NCBI RefSeq assembly: GCF_030864355.1
Contig: NC_083393.1
Coordinates: 2,418,001 to 2,482,000, forward strand
DNA length: 64,000 nucleotides
Direction: 5' to 3'
DNA from: Cutaneotrichosporon cavernicola
Taxonomy: Eukaryota > Basidiomycota > Tremellomycetes > Trichosporonales > Trichosporonaceae
Shown: one piece after another, positions 29,621-40,274 of the stretch
How positions within the stretch are numbered: position 1 is the first letter of the stretch
Layout: each line of letters begins with the position of its first letter
The notes under the pieces: model-generated
Databases searched by the model: none
Told to the model about the DNA's origin: nothing
The model's input: only the letters and a program-made list of their open reading frames with translations
Position numbers and translations under genes: made by a program

Positions 29621-31180
29621 TTACGTGATGTAGCGGAAGCGCAGCTTGACGAGGTCGGCCTCGTCGATGGGCATGTCAGCTGCAAGAGTCTCGCGCTCCT
29701 TCTCATCCAGCTTGCGGTTGGCACGGCGGATGAGCAAGTTGAGAGAGATTGCGACGAGGATGGAGGAAGCGCACATGGCCATCGAGAGACCAAAGCCGGT
29801 GGGGTAGTGGGGAGCCTCGCGTGCAAGGTACGAGTTGGTGCCGACCGTAGTGGCGAGCGACGCAATGGTGAGCTGGAACGCCATGGCAATGTTCCGCTTG
29901 CCCTTGCTCTCGGCATTGTTCGAAGTCCATGCCACCGTACCCGGGAACGACATGTAGATTCCGGACATCAAGATCATGCCTGCTTGTCAGTTTGGTTGTC
30001 GAAAGGGGAAGACGAGCCGAACTTACAGCCAGCGTAGCGCGCTCCCGGGTTGCGGTCCTTGGGGAAGACGTAGAGGAGGACGAGGCCAAGGAGGGCACCG
30101 GTGAAACCCACAACAATCATGTGAGAGCGGACCTGGCGGCGGTCCGAGTAGATACCAGAAACGAGGGTGAAGAGACAGGCGGAAGCGTAGACGGGAACCG
30201 TCATGAGCTGCGCAATCTCGGCCTTGTAGCCCATCTGCACGAGAATGGAGGGCAGGTTGTACGAGAAGCCAAAGGTGACAATGTTGACCGAGCTACTGAG
30301 CCAAGTGCACATCCAGACCTTGTAGTCGGTAACCACTTCCTTGAGGTAGCGCCACTCAAAGTGTGCATGGCCGTCGTTGCCCTCAGCCGAGTTGTTGGCA
30401 AGGATGGCATCCTTCTCCGAGCGGGTGAGCCAGTTGGAGCTCTCGGGGTCATTGGGAAGGAAGATGAGGATGAGAGACGAGAGGACGACAGTGGCAATAC
30501 CTTCAAGGATAAAGATCCAGCGCCACGACGCGAGACCGCCAACACCGTCCATGTAGTGAATGCCGTAGGCGAGAAGGCCGGAGAATGCGCCGCTAAACAC
30601 GCCGATGACGTAGAAAGCCGTGATGCGCGTCTGGAACTGCAGGCGCGGGTACCAGTTACCAACGAGGACGAGAGCTGAAGGGAAGAACGATGCCTCGGTG
30701 ATGCCGAGGAAGATGCGGGCGACCAGGGCCCCAGCGTAGTTCTGGACAAAGCCGGAAGACATCATGACAATACCCCATGCGAAGCAGATTGACGCGATCC
30801 AGTACTTGGGCTTGACGTATGACAGGATGATACCTCCGGGAACTTCCATACCACCGTAAGTCTGAGGGTCAGCCAGGCCAAATGTTGTTGACGTGTTGGC
30901 GACTCACGAAGAAGAAGACGGTCACGAGCATGTTGTACTGCTGGGGACTGAGGCCGAGGTCCTGCTTGATGCCGAAGATGGATGCGTTTGCGAGTGACCC
31001 TCGGTCGAGGTACGAGAAGAGATAAAGAATAGCGAGAGGTGGGATGAGGCGGAAGTCGACCTTGCGGAGAGCGCGTTGCAGCTCGGCATCGCCGCGCGGG
31101 TCCTCGGGGACCGCCGACACGGCCTGCACGACTTCCTTCTCATTGAGGTCGGGTAGGGACGAATTCTTGCTGGAAGACAT
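29621..31180 (-). CDS. MFS anion:cation symporter, allantoate/ureidosuccinate permease type (Dal5-like)
   Basis: Exons 30908-31180, 30027-30861 and 29621-29979; 488 aa; phases 0 and 1. Family features: an acidic N-terminus, LIPPLAILYLFSYLDRGSLANA (TM1 with the D-R-G motif), FFFTYGGMEVPGGIIL, ARIFLGITEASFFPSALVL, and SWRWIFILEGIATVV at TM6. The C-terminal half has SGIYMSFPGTVAWTSNNAESKGKRNIAMAF, where NN..KR is typical of Dal5/Tna1 carriers. These plasma-membrane proteins import allantoate, ureidosuccinate, nicotinate, biotin and other carboxylates. It is divergent from the M20 carbamoyl-amide hydrolase, which supports a ureide or N-carbamoyl substrate, by inference. Confidence 0.92.
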
Positions 31181-33048
31181 AGCTGATGAAGGGGCAGATG
31201 AAGCTCACTTTCTTTCGGTGGCATGTATTTATGCATCCCTGCCTCCATCAGGTGCGCCATTCCCGACCCGGCGGCGGTGGCGACCTCTGTGGTTATCTCC
31301 CCTCCGTTGCGATCGCTTCAGTCTTGTCTTGTCTACAACCCTGAGTGGGGTTTGGGAATGCCGGGGCCTGACAGCTCGGCTTGGTGTGCTTGGCTTACGA
31401 GAGAGAGAGAGTATACGACAAACTAGCCCACCTGACACCTGACACTGGGCAGTTCGGTTCACATGACAATGACGCGATGAGCGTATATCTATCTGCGTTT
31501 GGAGTCTTCCGAAGCCATGTCTTCCGTCCGTTACCCGCAACATCTTTACACGATGCATGCACGGAGATAACGCTTCCTCTATTCTGGTTCATGCTGAATT
31601 GCTGAATTCCGACGTGATCTCGAGTCTGGGGTCCAGGGCGAGAGTGGCGCTGACATGAGCCAGTGATTGGATACCCCATGTTTTGCAAACTTTTGCCGCC
31701 ACCGGACAAATGGCCCTTATGGCGGAAGTACGGCGGCAGACATGTCCGTGCTCCCAGACGCAAGGTGACGGCACCACCATGCGTGAGGCATCCAGCGCGA
31801 TCACAAGGTCTGAACGCGGCTTTGATTCCTAACGGTCACAATGGATGACCTCTGCTCCTCGGCTATCTGGCGTGTACGTGCCGAGTGTGATTATCTCATC
31901 CGTTCACAAGAGCTACTGAGATACGCACAGCTCGTCACTTTGTCAATCTACCTCTCGTCATAGGCCACAGAGCGCGTTAACGATTCTACCGCACAACGGA
32001 CTCTGCGATACAACTGGTACTGATTGGCGATACTAGGGTTAGATTACCGGGCCAAACGTGTCCATTGTTCCTCATTGCTCTTGGGATTTCACCGCCACAA
32101 ATCGAATACGGCACGATTCTTTGTGCGTCCGAGCAGCTGTCACAAGTCCATAGACTCGGCGTTGAACTACAAGACATGCAAGTGTCTCCCGAGAAGACTC
32201 TAAGCCATAGAGACGGTACAGGCTTGAGATAGACTCTTGGAAGTGGCCCAAGAGATAGGTCGTCGTATGGCACCCTTGCTGACGGCCGCGAGGAAGGCCC
32301 TTCCGCGCACTGAGACTGCAGCCTCGTTCGTCAATCCCTATCACGCATCCTTCTCAAACCCAGTGTGTGGTGCCGCGAGACGCGTGGCCCGGAAAGGCAT
32401 AGCTCACGACCGTGTAAATCGGTCACGATCACGATCACTTCGTTACGGCCGTCTCCGATGTAAACGACGCCGGTTGTGGGAAACTGGGAACGATTTCCGG
32501 GGATGCAGTTCCGACACGCACCTTGTCGAGTGCGCATGCAGGGATGCAGTCGGCTCAGTGGTTGACATCAGTCCAACCATCACGCCGCAAGTCGTATGCA
32601 GTGGTCGTATGCACTATCACCCGGTGGCTCGGCCTCTCCGTCCTGGAATCAGTTCTTTGTATCTTGCATTCCTGTTCGGCCATCGGACTAGCCCTGCCTC
32701 ATGTGGGGCCGCTCCAAACTCGACATGTGAGAAATCAGGCAGAATGCAACCAACCGCGTGCCGCGGAAAGCAGCGGCAGAAGCACTCGGATGTACAATAC
32801 CATCTCCGGATGCGTTGCCCCATGGCGCATATACGAGAATATACGACAGTTTCCAGAAACGCCCCGCGGGGCCGCCGGCCCCCAATGTTCACCAAGCGCC
32901 AGGTCCACTCTTCGTATCTTGTGTCGCGAGCCGGAGTCTGCCGTCGGCTACGCGACATTTGCACGTCGGCGGCCCTGCATATATATCTCGTGTCTTGCAG
33001 AAAACACATCTCATCACCGAACCACACAGACCTCCAACCACATCCACA
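31181..33048. promoter_or_regulatory. Long divergent spacer between the Dal5-like transporter and the M20 hydrolase
   Basis: About 1.87 kb, far longer than most spacers here. It must hold both promoters. A short GA run (GAGAGAGAGAG) lies near 31400. A long open plus-strand frame (32237-33052) runs into the M20 leader but has no coding features. Five nitrogen-type GATA hexamers (HGATAR) at 31489, 31863, 31891, 32226 and 32252 are about the number expected by chance. Confidence 0.5.
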
Positions 33049-34399
33049 ATGACCAAGACTGTATACCAGCCCGGAGACCTCCGCGTCGACGCCAAGCGCA
33101 TCAACGCCACGCTCCACGAGACTTGCGAGATCGGTGCTGCCCACCGCTGGGGACCGTGAGTTTGCTTTTGCTCCGCTACGATAGTTGTTACTATTGCTGA
33201 CTTGAAGTGGGGAGATTGAGACTGGCATGTGCCGCCTTGCGCTGTCCGACGAGGACAAGGAGGTGCGCGACTGGTTCACAGCCGAGCTCAAGCGCCTGGG
33301 CTGCAACGTTGTCGTCGACGCCATGGGCAACATGTTTGGCATCCGCCCTGGCAAGAAGGAGGGTGCTCCCACCGCGATGGGCTCGCACCTCGACACGCAG
33401 CCCACTGGCGGGCGCTACGACGGCATCCTCGGCGTGATGGCCGCCATCGAGGTTCTCCGCGTCCTCAAGGACAACAACATCGAGACTGAGTACCCCGTCG
33501 CCGCTGTGACCTGGACCAACGAGGAGGGCGCCCGCTTCCCTACTTCCATGTTCGGCTCGGGTGTTTGGGCCGACGTGCTTCCTCTCGAGCAGAGCTACGC
33601 GCTCGCTGACATCCACAACCCCAAGGCGACCGTCAAGTCCGAGCTCGAGCGTATCGGCTACCTCGGCGACGCTCCATGCTCGTACAAGGACACGGAGCTC
33701 GGCGCGCACTTTGAGCTGCACATTGAGCAGGGCCCGATTCTCGAGCGCGAGGAGAAGAAGGTCGGTGTTGTCATCGGCGGCCAGGGCTACCGGTGGTTCG
33801 ACGTGGTTGTCCAGGGCCGCGACTCGCACGCCGGAACCACCCCGCTTCAGATGCGCTCGGACGCCATGCTCGTCGCTGCTCGCATCATTGCGGCCGCCAA
33901 CGACGTTGCGGTCAAGCACGACGGCCTCGCCACCACGGGTATCATCTCGCTCGAGCCTGGGTCGATCAACACTGTCGCCAAGACTGTCAACTTCTCCATG
34001 GACATCCGCCACATGAACGACGACAAGCTCGAGGAGATGGACAAGGACCTGCGCGCCCGTGCGGACGAGATCTGCCGTGGTGCCGCTCGTGGCTGCACCG
34101 TCGAGTGGAACAAGCTGTCCGCGTTCCCCGTCACAAAGTTCCACGAGTCGTGCGTCGACGCTATCCGCGCTGCCGCCGAGTTCTCCGTCGGCAAGGACCT
34201 TGTGCGGGACATCTACAGCGGGGCTGGGCACGACTCGTGCCAGACTGCCCTCCACTGCCCCACCGGCATGATCTTTGTGCCGTGCAAGGACGGCCTGTCC
34301 CACAACCCTGAGGAGTGGTGCACGGCCGAGGACTGCGCCCTCGGCACTCAGGTGCTCCTCGACGCCGTCATGGCCTACGACGCTCAGCGCCAGTCCTAG
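33049..34399 (+). CDS. M20 amidohydrolase: N-carbamoyl amino acid / ureide hydrolase (beta-ureidopropionase-like)
   Basis: Exons 33049-33155 and 33208-34399 (52-nt intron, phase 2), 432 aa. The hydantoinase/carbamoylase group of peptidase M20: metal ligands in GSHLDTQPTGGRYDGILGV (His, Asp), TWTNEEGARFPTSMFGSG (Glu-Glu), the FELHIEQGPILE block and a C-terminal His in SHNPEEW. The dimerisation-domain signature GRDSHAGTTPLQMR is present. Members include yeast beta-alanine synthase (Pyd3), allantoate amidohydrolase and L-N-carbamoylase, which all release CO2 and ammonia from a carbamoyl group. The HLDTQPxGG(R/K)YDGILGV form is closest to Pyd3-like enzymes in my recollection. Cytosolic. Confidence 0.9.
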
Positions 34400-34726
34400 A
34401 CTGCTTGCATTTTCCAGCTAGTTTTTCGTTGTATCTTAGACATCAATGCATTTTCTCAATCCATAACTTCATATTCGCTGTTGGCGCAGAGCAAAGACCG
34501 AGAGTGGGGCCAGTGGGGGCCCGTGACGTTGACCAAACATCAGTGGCGCCCGGCATGGCCAGCTATTCGCTGTCTTACATCCTGCACCTGGTCAGGTCCT
34601 GGGTCTGCTCACATGCCCACCCCAAAGTTCCTGGCCTTTGAAGAAACTTAAGTATACGCCACCACGCTCAAATGCCCCGCATTTCATACGACCACATCCA
34701 CTCTCTTACGACCCCAACCTCCATCC
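34400..34726. other. Intergenic region
   Basis: 3' flank of the M20 hydrolase and promoter of the Zn2Cys6 gene, with a pyrimidine-rich leader at about 34680-34726. Nothing else is seen. Confidence 0.45.
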
Positions 34727-36854
34727 ATGGGGCCCACCCGCCAAACGCGCGGGCGCTCGAGAACAGGGTGTAACCAGTGCCGCCGGGTGGGTCGTGTCTG
34801 GCTGTGCACTCTCGCTGACATTCTAGGATCGGAAGAAGGTATGTGGCCCCGGATATCGGCCGCTTCTCTGAGTATGCACTGATGGCAGTGTGACGAAGTC
34901 CGCCCCGTCTGCTCGCGGTGTCTGAACCGCCGTACCTCGTGTGACTTTGAACGCCCATTTGGAGCCAGCGTGGGGAACCGGCGGCGCACCATGTCATCGG
35001 CACTGTCGGACACGAGTTATGACGATGGTCCTGACCCAAGCCCGACAGGGTACCCGATGAGCGGAGCTCGTTCGGGGTCGTCGACGATTGCCAGGACCCC
35101 GGGGCCCATGTGGGCGACGACACCACGCACCGACGACCATCGCATCAGCATCGGCAGCGTCAACTCGGTAGCCCAGCATCGGGGGAGCTACCAAGGCGCC
35201 CCAGCCGGACCGAGCGGTAGCAGCATTCAAAACTTCCACAGCGACACCCAGTTTCCGACATCAGCAGTGCCTAGTACCAGTACGGTAACAGGCACCAGCA
35301 CGAACATGCCGCCCTTGCCGGGTAATATGGTGGGGATGACGCCGGTGAGCCCGTTCGACCAGATCGACCTGGGCGTCAGCGACGAGTATATCTCGTTCGA
35401 CGACCTGCTCAAGGACTTGTTCGGCGCGTCGATGCCCGACATGACCACTGGGTGAGTTGACCTGTGACACATTGCTGATGTCAGCATGGCGTACATTACG
35501 GCACACGCGCACGAGGCGTCCGAGCGCGCCGAGCCGTCGCACAGCCCAAACGTCGAGCCGCACTCGGTGCAGGAGCGGTTCAACGCACCGCTGGACACGC
35601 GCGCAGCGTTGCGGGGAACAGTGCCGCAGGCTGCACTAGAAACGCTGAGCGATACGGACGCGCGTCTGATCCATCACTTTGTCGATGTGCAGAGCACCAT
35701 CAGCATCGCGATCGAGCTTGACACGCACGACAACCCTTTCGTCAAGCACTTTGTACCTGTCGCCTTGTCGTCAACACTGAGCGGGAACAACGACGACAAC
35801 CCAGCCCTGCACGCTATCAAGGCTACGGCTGCGACCCACCGCGCCAACCTCATGGACAGCACGCGTACCGATGGCTCGGGCGTGTGGCGCGACCTTTCCC
35901 ATTCGTGCCGAAAGCGCGCGTACGCACTCATCGCAGCCAAGATGGGTGGGTTCGCCCAAGCAGCGCCCGAGGAACGCGAGCGCATTCTTGGCGCCTTTGC
36001 ACAGCTCGTGGGCCTGGCTGTCGTGGACGGCAACACGCGTCTCCTCCCAGGACTGTACGCTGCGTTCTCCGTCGCGCTGCGTTCCATCGCCAACCCCACC
36101 GAACACGAGCAGTTCTTCGTTGTCCTCGCATCCATGTGGCAGACAATGCTCAACTTTAGCATTGGTGTCGTTCTCGGCCGGCCGATGCTCAATCCTCTCG
36201 TCGACTCGTTGCCCAATCGCCCGCGCAGTGCCGATGCCGATAACGTCTTTGCTGCGCCTTACGAGCGTGCTGAGGAATTTATGCGCGTGTATGTTCTCCT
36301 CGAGCAAGCAAGGCGACACGATACGGCATCGGTACTCGCTGCGCAGCTTGAGGCGGACGAGTTGATCTCGTCTCTCGGACATAGGCTTCAGCATGATCTT
36401 AACCACTATGCCTCGTTGCCTGGGCCGGCGCGACGCGTCGCCATCGGATCTCTCGTGCGTTGCGTCTGTGGAAAATTGCTGACCTCTAAGCTCGCCAACG
36501 CGGCTCTCCGCGTCCTCCTGCTCCGACATGTCTTCCAGTATCCGATCGAGGATTACCGTATCCAGGTAAGGTGAACGAAGACCAAGACTGACAACGCAGC
36601 AATGTGTCCGCGACGCGCTGCAGGTGTTCCCGGCCATCAAATGGGGCACTGAATCCGGGTTACTCATCTCCCTCCTAATCCTGTCCACTGTCGCGCTACC
36701 TGCCGAGCAGGCCCAGTACCGCACATTCATGGTGCGGTTGTGCTGGAAGGGCAGTGCAGGCCCACGTGCTGCACTCTCGACCCTGGACGCGGTCTGCGCC
36801 GGTGAGGACTGGAAGCAGGCAATGGTGCAGGTCGGTGCGCCCATCTTGGTGTGA
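34727..36854 (+). CDS. Zn2Cys6 fungal transcription factor
   Basis: Exons 34727-34786, 34827-34838 (a 12-nt microexon), 34889-35451, 35485-36565 and 36600-36854; 656 aa. The binuclear zinc cluster spans three exons: CNQCRR + DRKK + CDEVRPVCSRC.., giving C-x2-C-x6-C-x6-C-x2-C-x6-C exactly. A Ser/Thr/Pro-rich linker (about residues 55-205) follows, then a helical regulatory region typical of the fungal transcription-factor domain 2 class (QERFNAPLDTRAALRG, EHEQFFVVLASMWQTML, FPAIKWGTESGLLISLL). The short intron before exon 4 is 33 nt and that before exon 5 is 34 nt. It sits downstream of the M20 hydrolase in the same direction, so it could regulate that gene and the Dal5-like transporter (inference). 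Confidence 0.9.
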
Positions 36855-36916
36855 AGGGGTTTCTGCTTGAGGCCAGCTGTTGTAGATCACAACCATACAT
36901 GATGTACAATATTTCT

Positions 36917-38163
36917 TCACCAGTTGCCAGCGATGTGAGGCCAGTCCTTGAGGACCGAGTTGCCACCCTTGCGCACAGTGTCGAGCCAGCCCTGGACGAC
37001 GCGGCTCTCGGCGAGGGGCATACGGTCGCTCTCGAGCTTGCCGTCGCGGAGGCAGCGCGCGACGTGGTCCGCCTCGTAGTGCATCCCGTTACCGGCCGGA
37101 ATGGAGAACCGGTGCTCGGTCTCCTCGGTAATGTCGTCGGGCTTGACGGCAGGCGCTTCGGACTCGGAGCTGCCAGCGACGGTCTGCGGGTGGGGCACGA
37201 TACGGAAGCGTTCAGGACGGTACAGGGGGTCTGGGTGAGCGGCTGTCTCGTGGGTAACGTACGGTCGATGATGAGCTGGGCCTTGTCGCAGTCGATGACA
37301 CAGGCGTTATCGCGCGGCGTCCACGCCGTAAAGTCGTTCAGGAGGCGCGCCTCAGCCAACCCCTCCCACTTGACCGTAAACGCCGACATCTCATCGACGC
37401 CGTTGCGTTTGTAGATTCTCTGGCTAAAGTCGAGCACCTGGGGCTCCATATCCGTGTTCTGCGGGTGCTGGTGGAGCGCAAGCATGCTCCATACGGCAGG
37501 GTACGGTGCGAGGTCCAAAAGTGCTCCGCCGCCCAGCTTGGGGTCGATCATGCGGTCGTCATCTGCCCTGTCATCGATATGAGCGAACGACGACAACTCG
37601 GCCGTGACGCGTCGCGGCCTCCCAAGTTTACCGGACTGGATGGCCTCTTGAACGGCATATGCAATGGGCTGGAACCGCGTCCACACCGCCTCCATGAGGA
37701 AGACCTTGTTCTCCTTGGCGATCGCAATCAACTCATCCAGCTCAGCGACGTCCATCACAAACGGCTTCTCGCACAGCACGTTCTTGCCAGCCAGGAGGGC
37801 AGCTTTGGCGTTCTGGTGGTGGAAAGGGTGCGGTGTACCGATGTACACGACGTCGACGTCGGGGTCTGCATACACCTCGTCGTATGTGCCGTACGCCTTG
37901 GTACCCTCAAGTCCCCCGTTCTGCGCGCCCCAGCTACTCGGCCCAGATGCGGCCTTGAGCTTGTCGATGAACGCCTGCGCCGACGGGACAGAACGCGAGC
38001 CGACCGCAGCAATCTTGTGCCTCACATCCGTTACCCCGCGCGTCGCCGGATCAACCAGTAAGTCCTGTCGTCAGCCTGGTTGCATTGGAGAGTCTACCTT
38101 TGAGAAGGTGGTCGCGATGCCGCCCGTCGAGATGATGCCCCAGCGGATGGTGTGTGGCGTCAT
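36917..38163 (-). CDS. Gfo/Idh/MocA-family NAD(P)-dependent oxidoreductase
   Basis: Exons 38098-38163, 37263-38064 and 36917-37230; 393 aa; phases 0 and 1. The last intron is 32 nt (37231-37262). A Rossmann start (TIRWGIISTGGIATTFSK) precedes HKIAAVGSRSVPSAQAF and DVVYIGTPHPFHHQNAKAAL. The catalytic Lys lies in VLCEKPFVMD, and KLGGGALLDLAPYPAVWSML is the later conserved helix. Closest known types are D-xylose 1-dehydrogenase and dimeric dihydrodiol dehydrogenase-like enzymes, which oxidise sugars or diols with NADP+. Soluble; no targeting signal. The 3' end lies 62 bp from the convergent Zn2Cys6 gene. Confidence 0.9.
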
Positions 38164-38681
38164 GGTCAGTTGTCAGTCTTCATTCCCAGCCGGCGTCCAA
38201 CCGCTTGTATATATGTAGGCCGGGGACCCGGGACTGGGGACTGGGGACCCGGGACTGGGAACTGACCCGCTCGCGTTATGTCCGGCACGGCGCGGTTCGA
38301 GGCGGTCCGTACCTCGGCAAGCCTAGGTTACCGCTGTGGCAAACCCTTCGAGCCATGTCCTCCACGCTGCATGTTGGGTCTAAAACCGGCCGATAGATAG
38401 GCCACAGTCAGATCACAGTACGCTGGTACCCCGATGTTTCCGATATTGACATTGTCAGCTTGCTAGATATATGGTGCAAAGGTCAACAGCGCGCGCGAAA
38501 GCCACTGCACTGCAGGGTCCAAGCCGGGCCGGCGTTCCGATCACCCATCCGCCTCATCACGTGACTGACGTCACCCCACGCGATCCGCACACGTGCCTGC
38601 CCTTGACACTACCAGCAACAATCTCAACAATCTCAAGCATCTCTCCAACATCACAAAGGCAACAGCCATCTCACCCCTACA
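38164..38681. promoter_or_regulatory. Divergent promoter region with E-boxes and a CRE, and a G-rich repeat
   Basis: Between the oxidoreductase (-) and the methyltransferase-like gene (+). CACGTG occurs at 38558-38563 and 38590-38595, and the palindrome TGACGTCA (CRE/ATF site) at 38566-38573, all within 40 bp and about 90-125 bp before the methyltransferase ATG. At 38222-38265 there is an imperfect G-rich repeat built from GGGGACCCGGGACT and GGGGACT units. Confidence 0.7.
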
Positions 38682-40101
38682 ATGGCAAACTCGCCCGAGG
38701 AGCGCGCACACTGGCGCGATGTGCTGCACGCCTTCGACGGATACATGCAGTACCACGTGAGCCCCCCTTTGAATCTGCTGACTTGTAGCTCTCAGCCAAC
38801 CATGCGCGGCGGATGTCCTTCCTCGCCCTGCCACGGGACACGCGTGACGTCTTCGAGAGCTTGGGGTACCGCGAAAAGCTCGAGGCTGTGGATGAGGGCA
38901 TACGCCTGAATTCCGAGTTTATCGACCTCATGATCGCCGACCCTGTGTTTGCGGATATGCTCGCTGAGCCGGAACCTGTTGGCGAGCACGACGACGGACA
39001 TGGACTCGGAAACGGGCACGAGCATGGACATGAGCATGGGCATGACGAGCATGATCACAGCCACAGCCACAGCCACTCCCACGGGCCAGGTCCGGCGAAG
39101 AAGAAGGCGGGACAGGCTGAGCGCGATCTCCGCCAAGACAAGGTCCGAAGCACGTTGCGCTCTTTTGTGCGCGACTGGGCCGCCGAGGGACAAACAGAGC
39201 GCGACGCATGCTACACGCCCATCCTTGCTGCACTCGACGAACACTTTCCAGGAGAGCGGGACAACGTCAAAGTCCTTGTGCCGGGCTGCGGGCTGGGGCG
39301 GTTGGCTATGGAGATTGCCGCGCATGGCTTTTGGGCCCAGGGTAACGAGTTCAGCACATACATGCTCATCGCGAGCCACTTTGCGCTCAACCAGTGAGTC
39401 TGAACTCAACAGAGCTAATGCAGATCAACACGGGTTGGGGAACACCTCATCTTTCCCTGGCTGCACAGTTTCTCAAACCACGTCTCGACCGAACAAAACC
39501 TCCTGCGGAGCGTGCGGGTGCCTGATGTTGTGCCCGCCGAGATCCTGGGTGGACGGGGCGGGTTCAGCCTCGTCGCAGGCGACTTTGAGGAGGTGTATGG
39601 GCCAACCCACTGGCACGATGAGGAGACGAATGGGGAGAGCGATGACGACGAAGAGGCAGGCCGAGTCAACCAGCGCGGGCGGTGGGGCGCTGTCGTCACG
39701 TGCTTCTTCATCGACACTGCACATAACGTGCTCAACTACCTCCGCATTATCCATGGGTTGCTGGACGAGGGCGGCGTGTGGATCAACCTTGGGCCCCTCC
39801 TGTGGCACTTTGAAAACTCGGCGACGTCGCCCAAGGGCGAGGGGTCTATCGAGCTCAGCCTCGACGAGGTCAAGGCCCTCGCGCGCATGGTTGGGTTCAA
39901 ACTCTCAGTGAGTCGCCCAGTGTCTCTCAGCTGACAACAGAACGAGCGCATCATCAGCTCGACCTACACCGGCGTGCCTGACTCGATGCTTGAACACGTT
40001 TACCACGTGAGGTTTCTCCCTTTGCAACGAGCTGATACCAGTGTGCGTTCTGGACCGCGACCAAGATCAAGCCCCAAGAGCACTCCATCACAGAATGGTG
40101 A
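38682..40101 (+). CDS. Carnosine N-methyltransferase-like protein (N2227 family) with His-rich insert
   Basis: Exons 38682-38756, 38789-39393, 39424-39907, 39941-40006 and 40042-40101; 429 aa. SAM-dependent methyltransferase of the CARNMT1/N2227 family: an N-terminal AHWRDVLHAFDGYMQYH, motif I VKVLVPGCGLGRLAMEIA, then GNEFSTYMLIASHFALNQ, the FPWLHSFSNHVSTEQNLLRSV signature, VVTCFFIDTAHNVLNYLRII and the WINLGPLLWHF block. The family methylates carnosine and related histidine-containing substrates. A loop at about residues 88-125 carries tandem Gly-His/Glu-His and a run of His-Ser pairs, absent in typical members and suited to binding zinc or nickel. The introns are very short (32, 30, 33 and 35 nt). 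Confidence 0.9.
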
Positions 40102-40274
40102 GCGATTGCCGCGCACTTCAGCTCACTTCCAGACCGTCAGCAACCCATTCATCTATATCACTAGCACACACCGAATAATCGGAAAACATGCATGTCGAGG
40201 CTACATGACAGGACCAATACCCCCTATGGAAATAGCATCGTGAAACGGAAATATTTGTGAGACTCTTCTACCCC

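Noticed and set aside
31489..32257. Five HGATAR (nitrogen GATA-factor) hexamers in the Dal5-like/M20 spacer
   Set aside because: About five are expected by chance in 1.87 kb on both strands, so no enrichment can be claimed.
32237..33052. 271-codon plus-strand open frame in the spacer before the M20 gene
   Set aside because: No domain, no natural composition, many Arg/Cys/His from GC-rich frame bias, and it runs into the M20 leader and start. A frame this long is possible by chance in 128 kb of six-frame GC-rich sequence.
32617..33405. Minus-strand frame overlapping the M20 start
   Set aside because: It is antisense to the confirmed M20 exons and intron.
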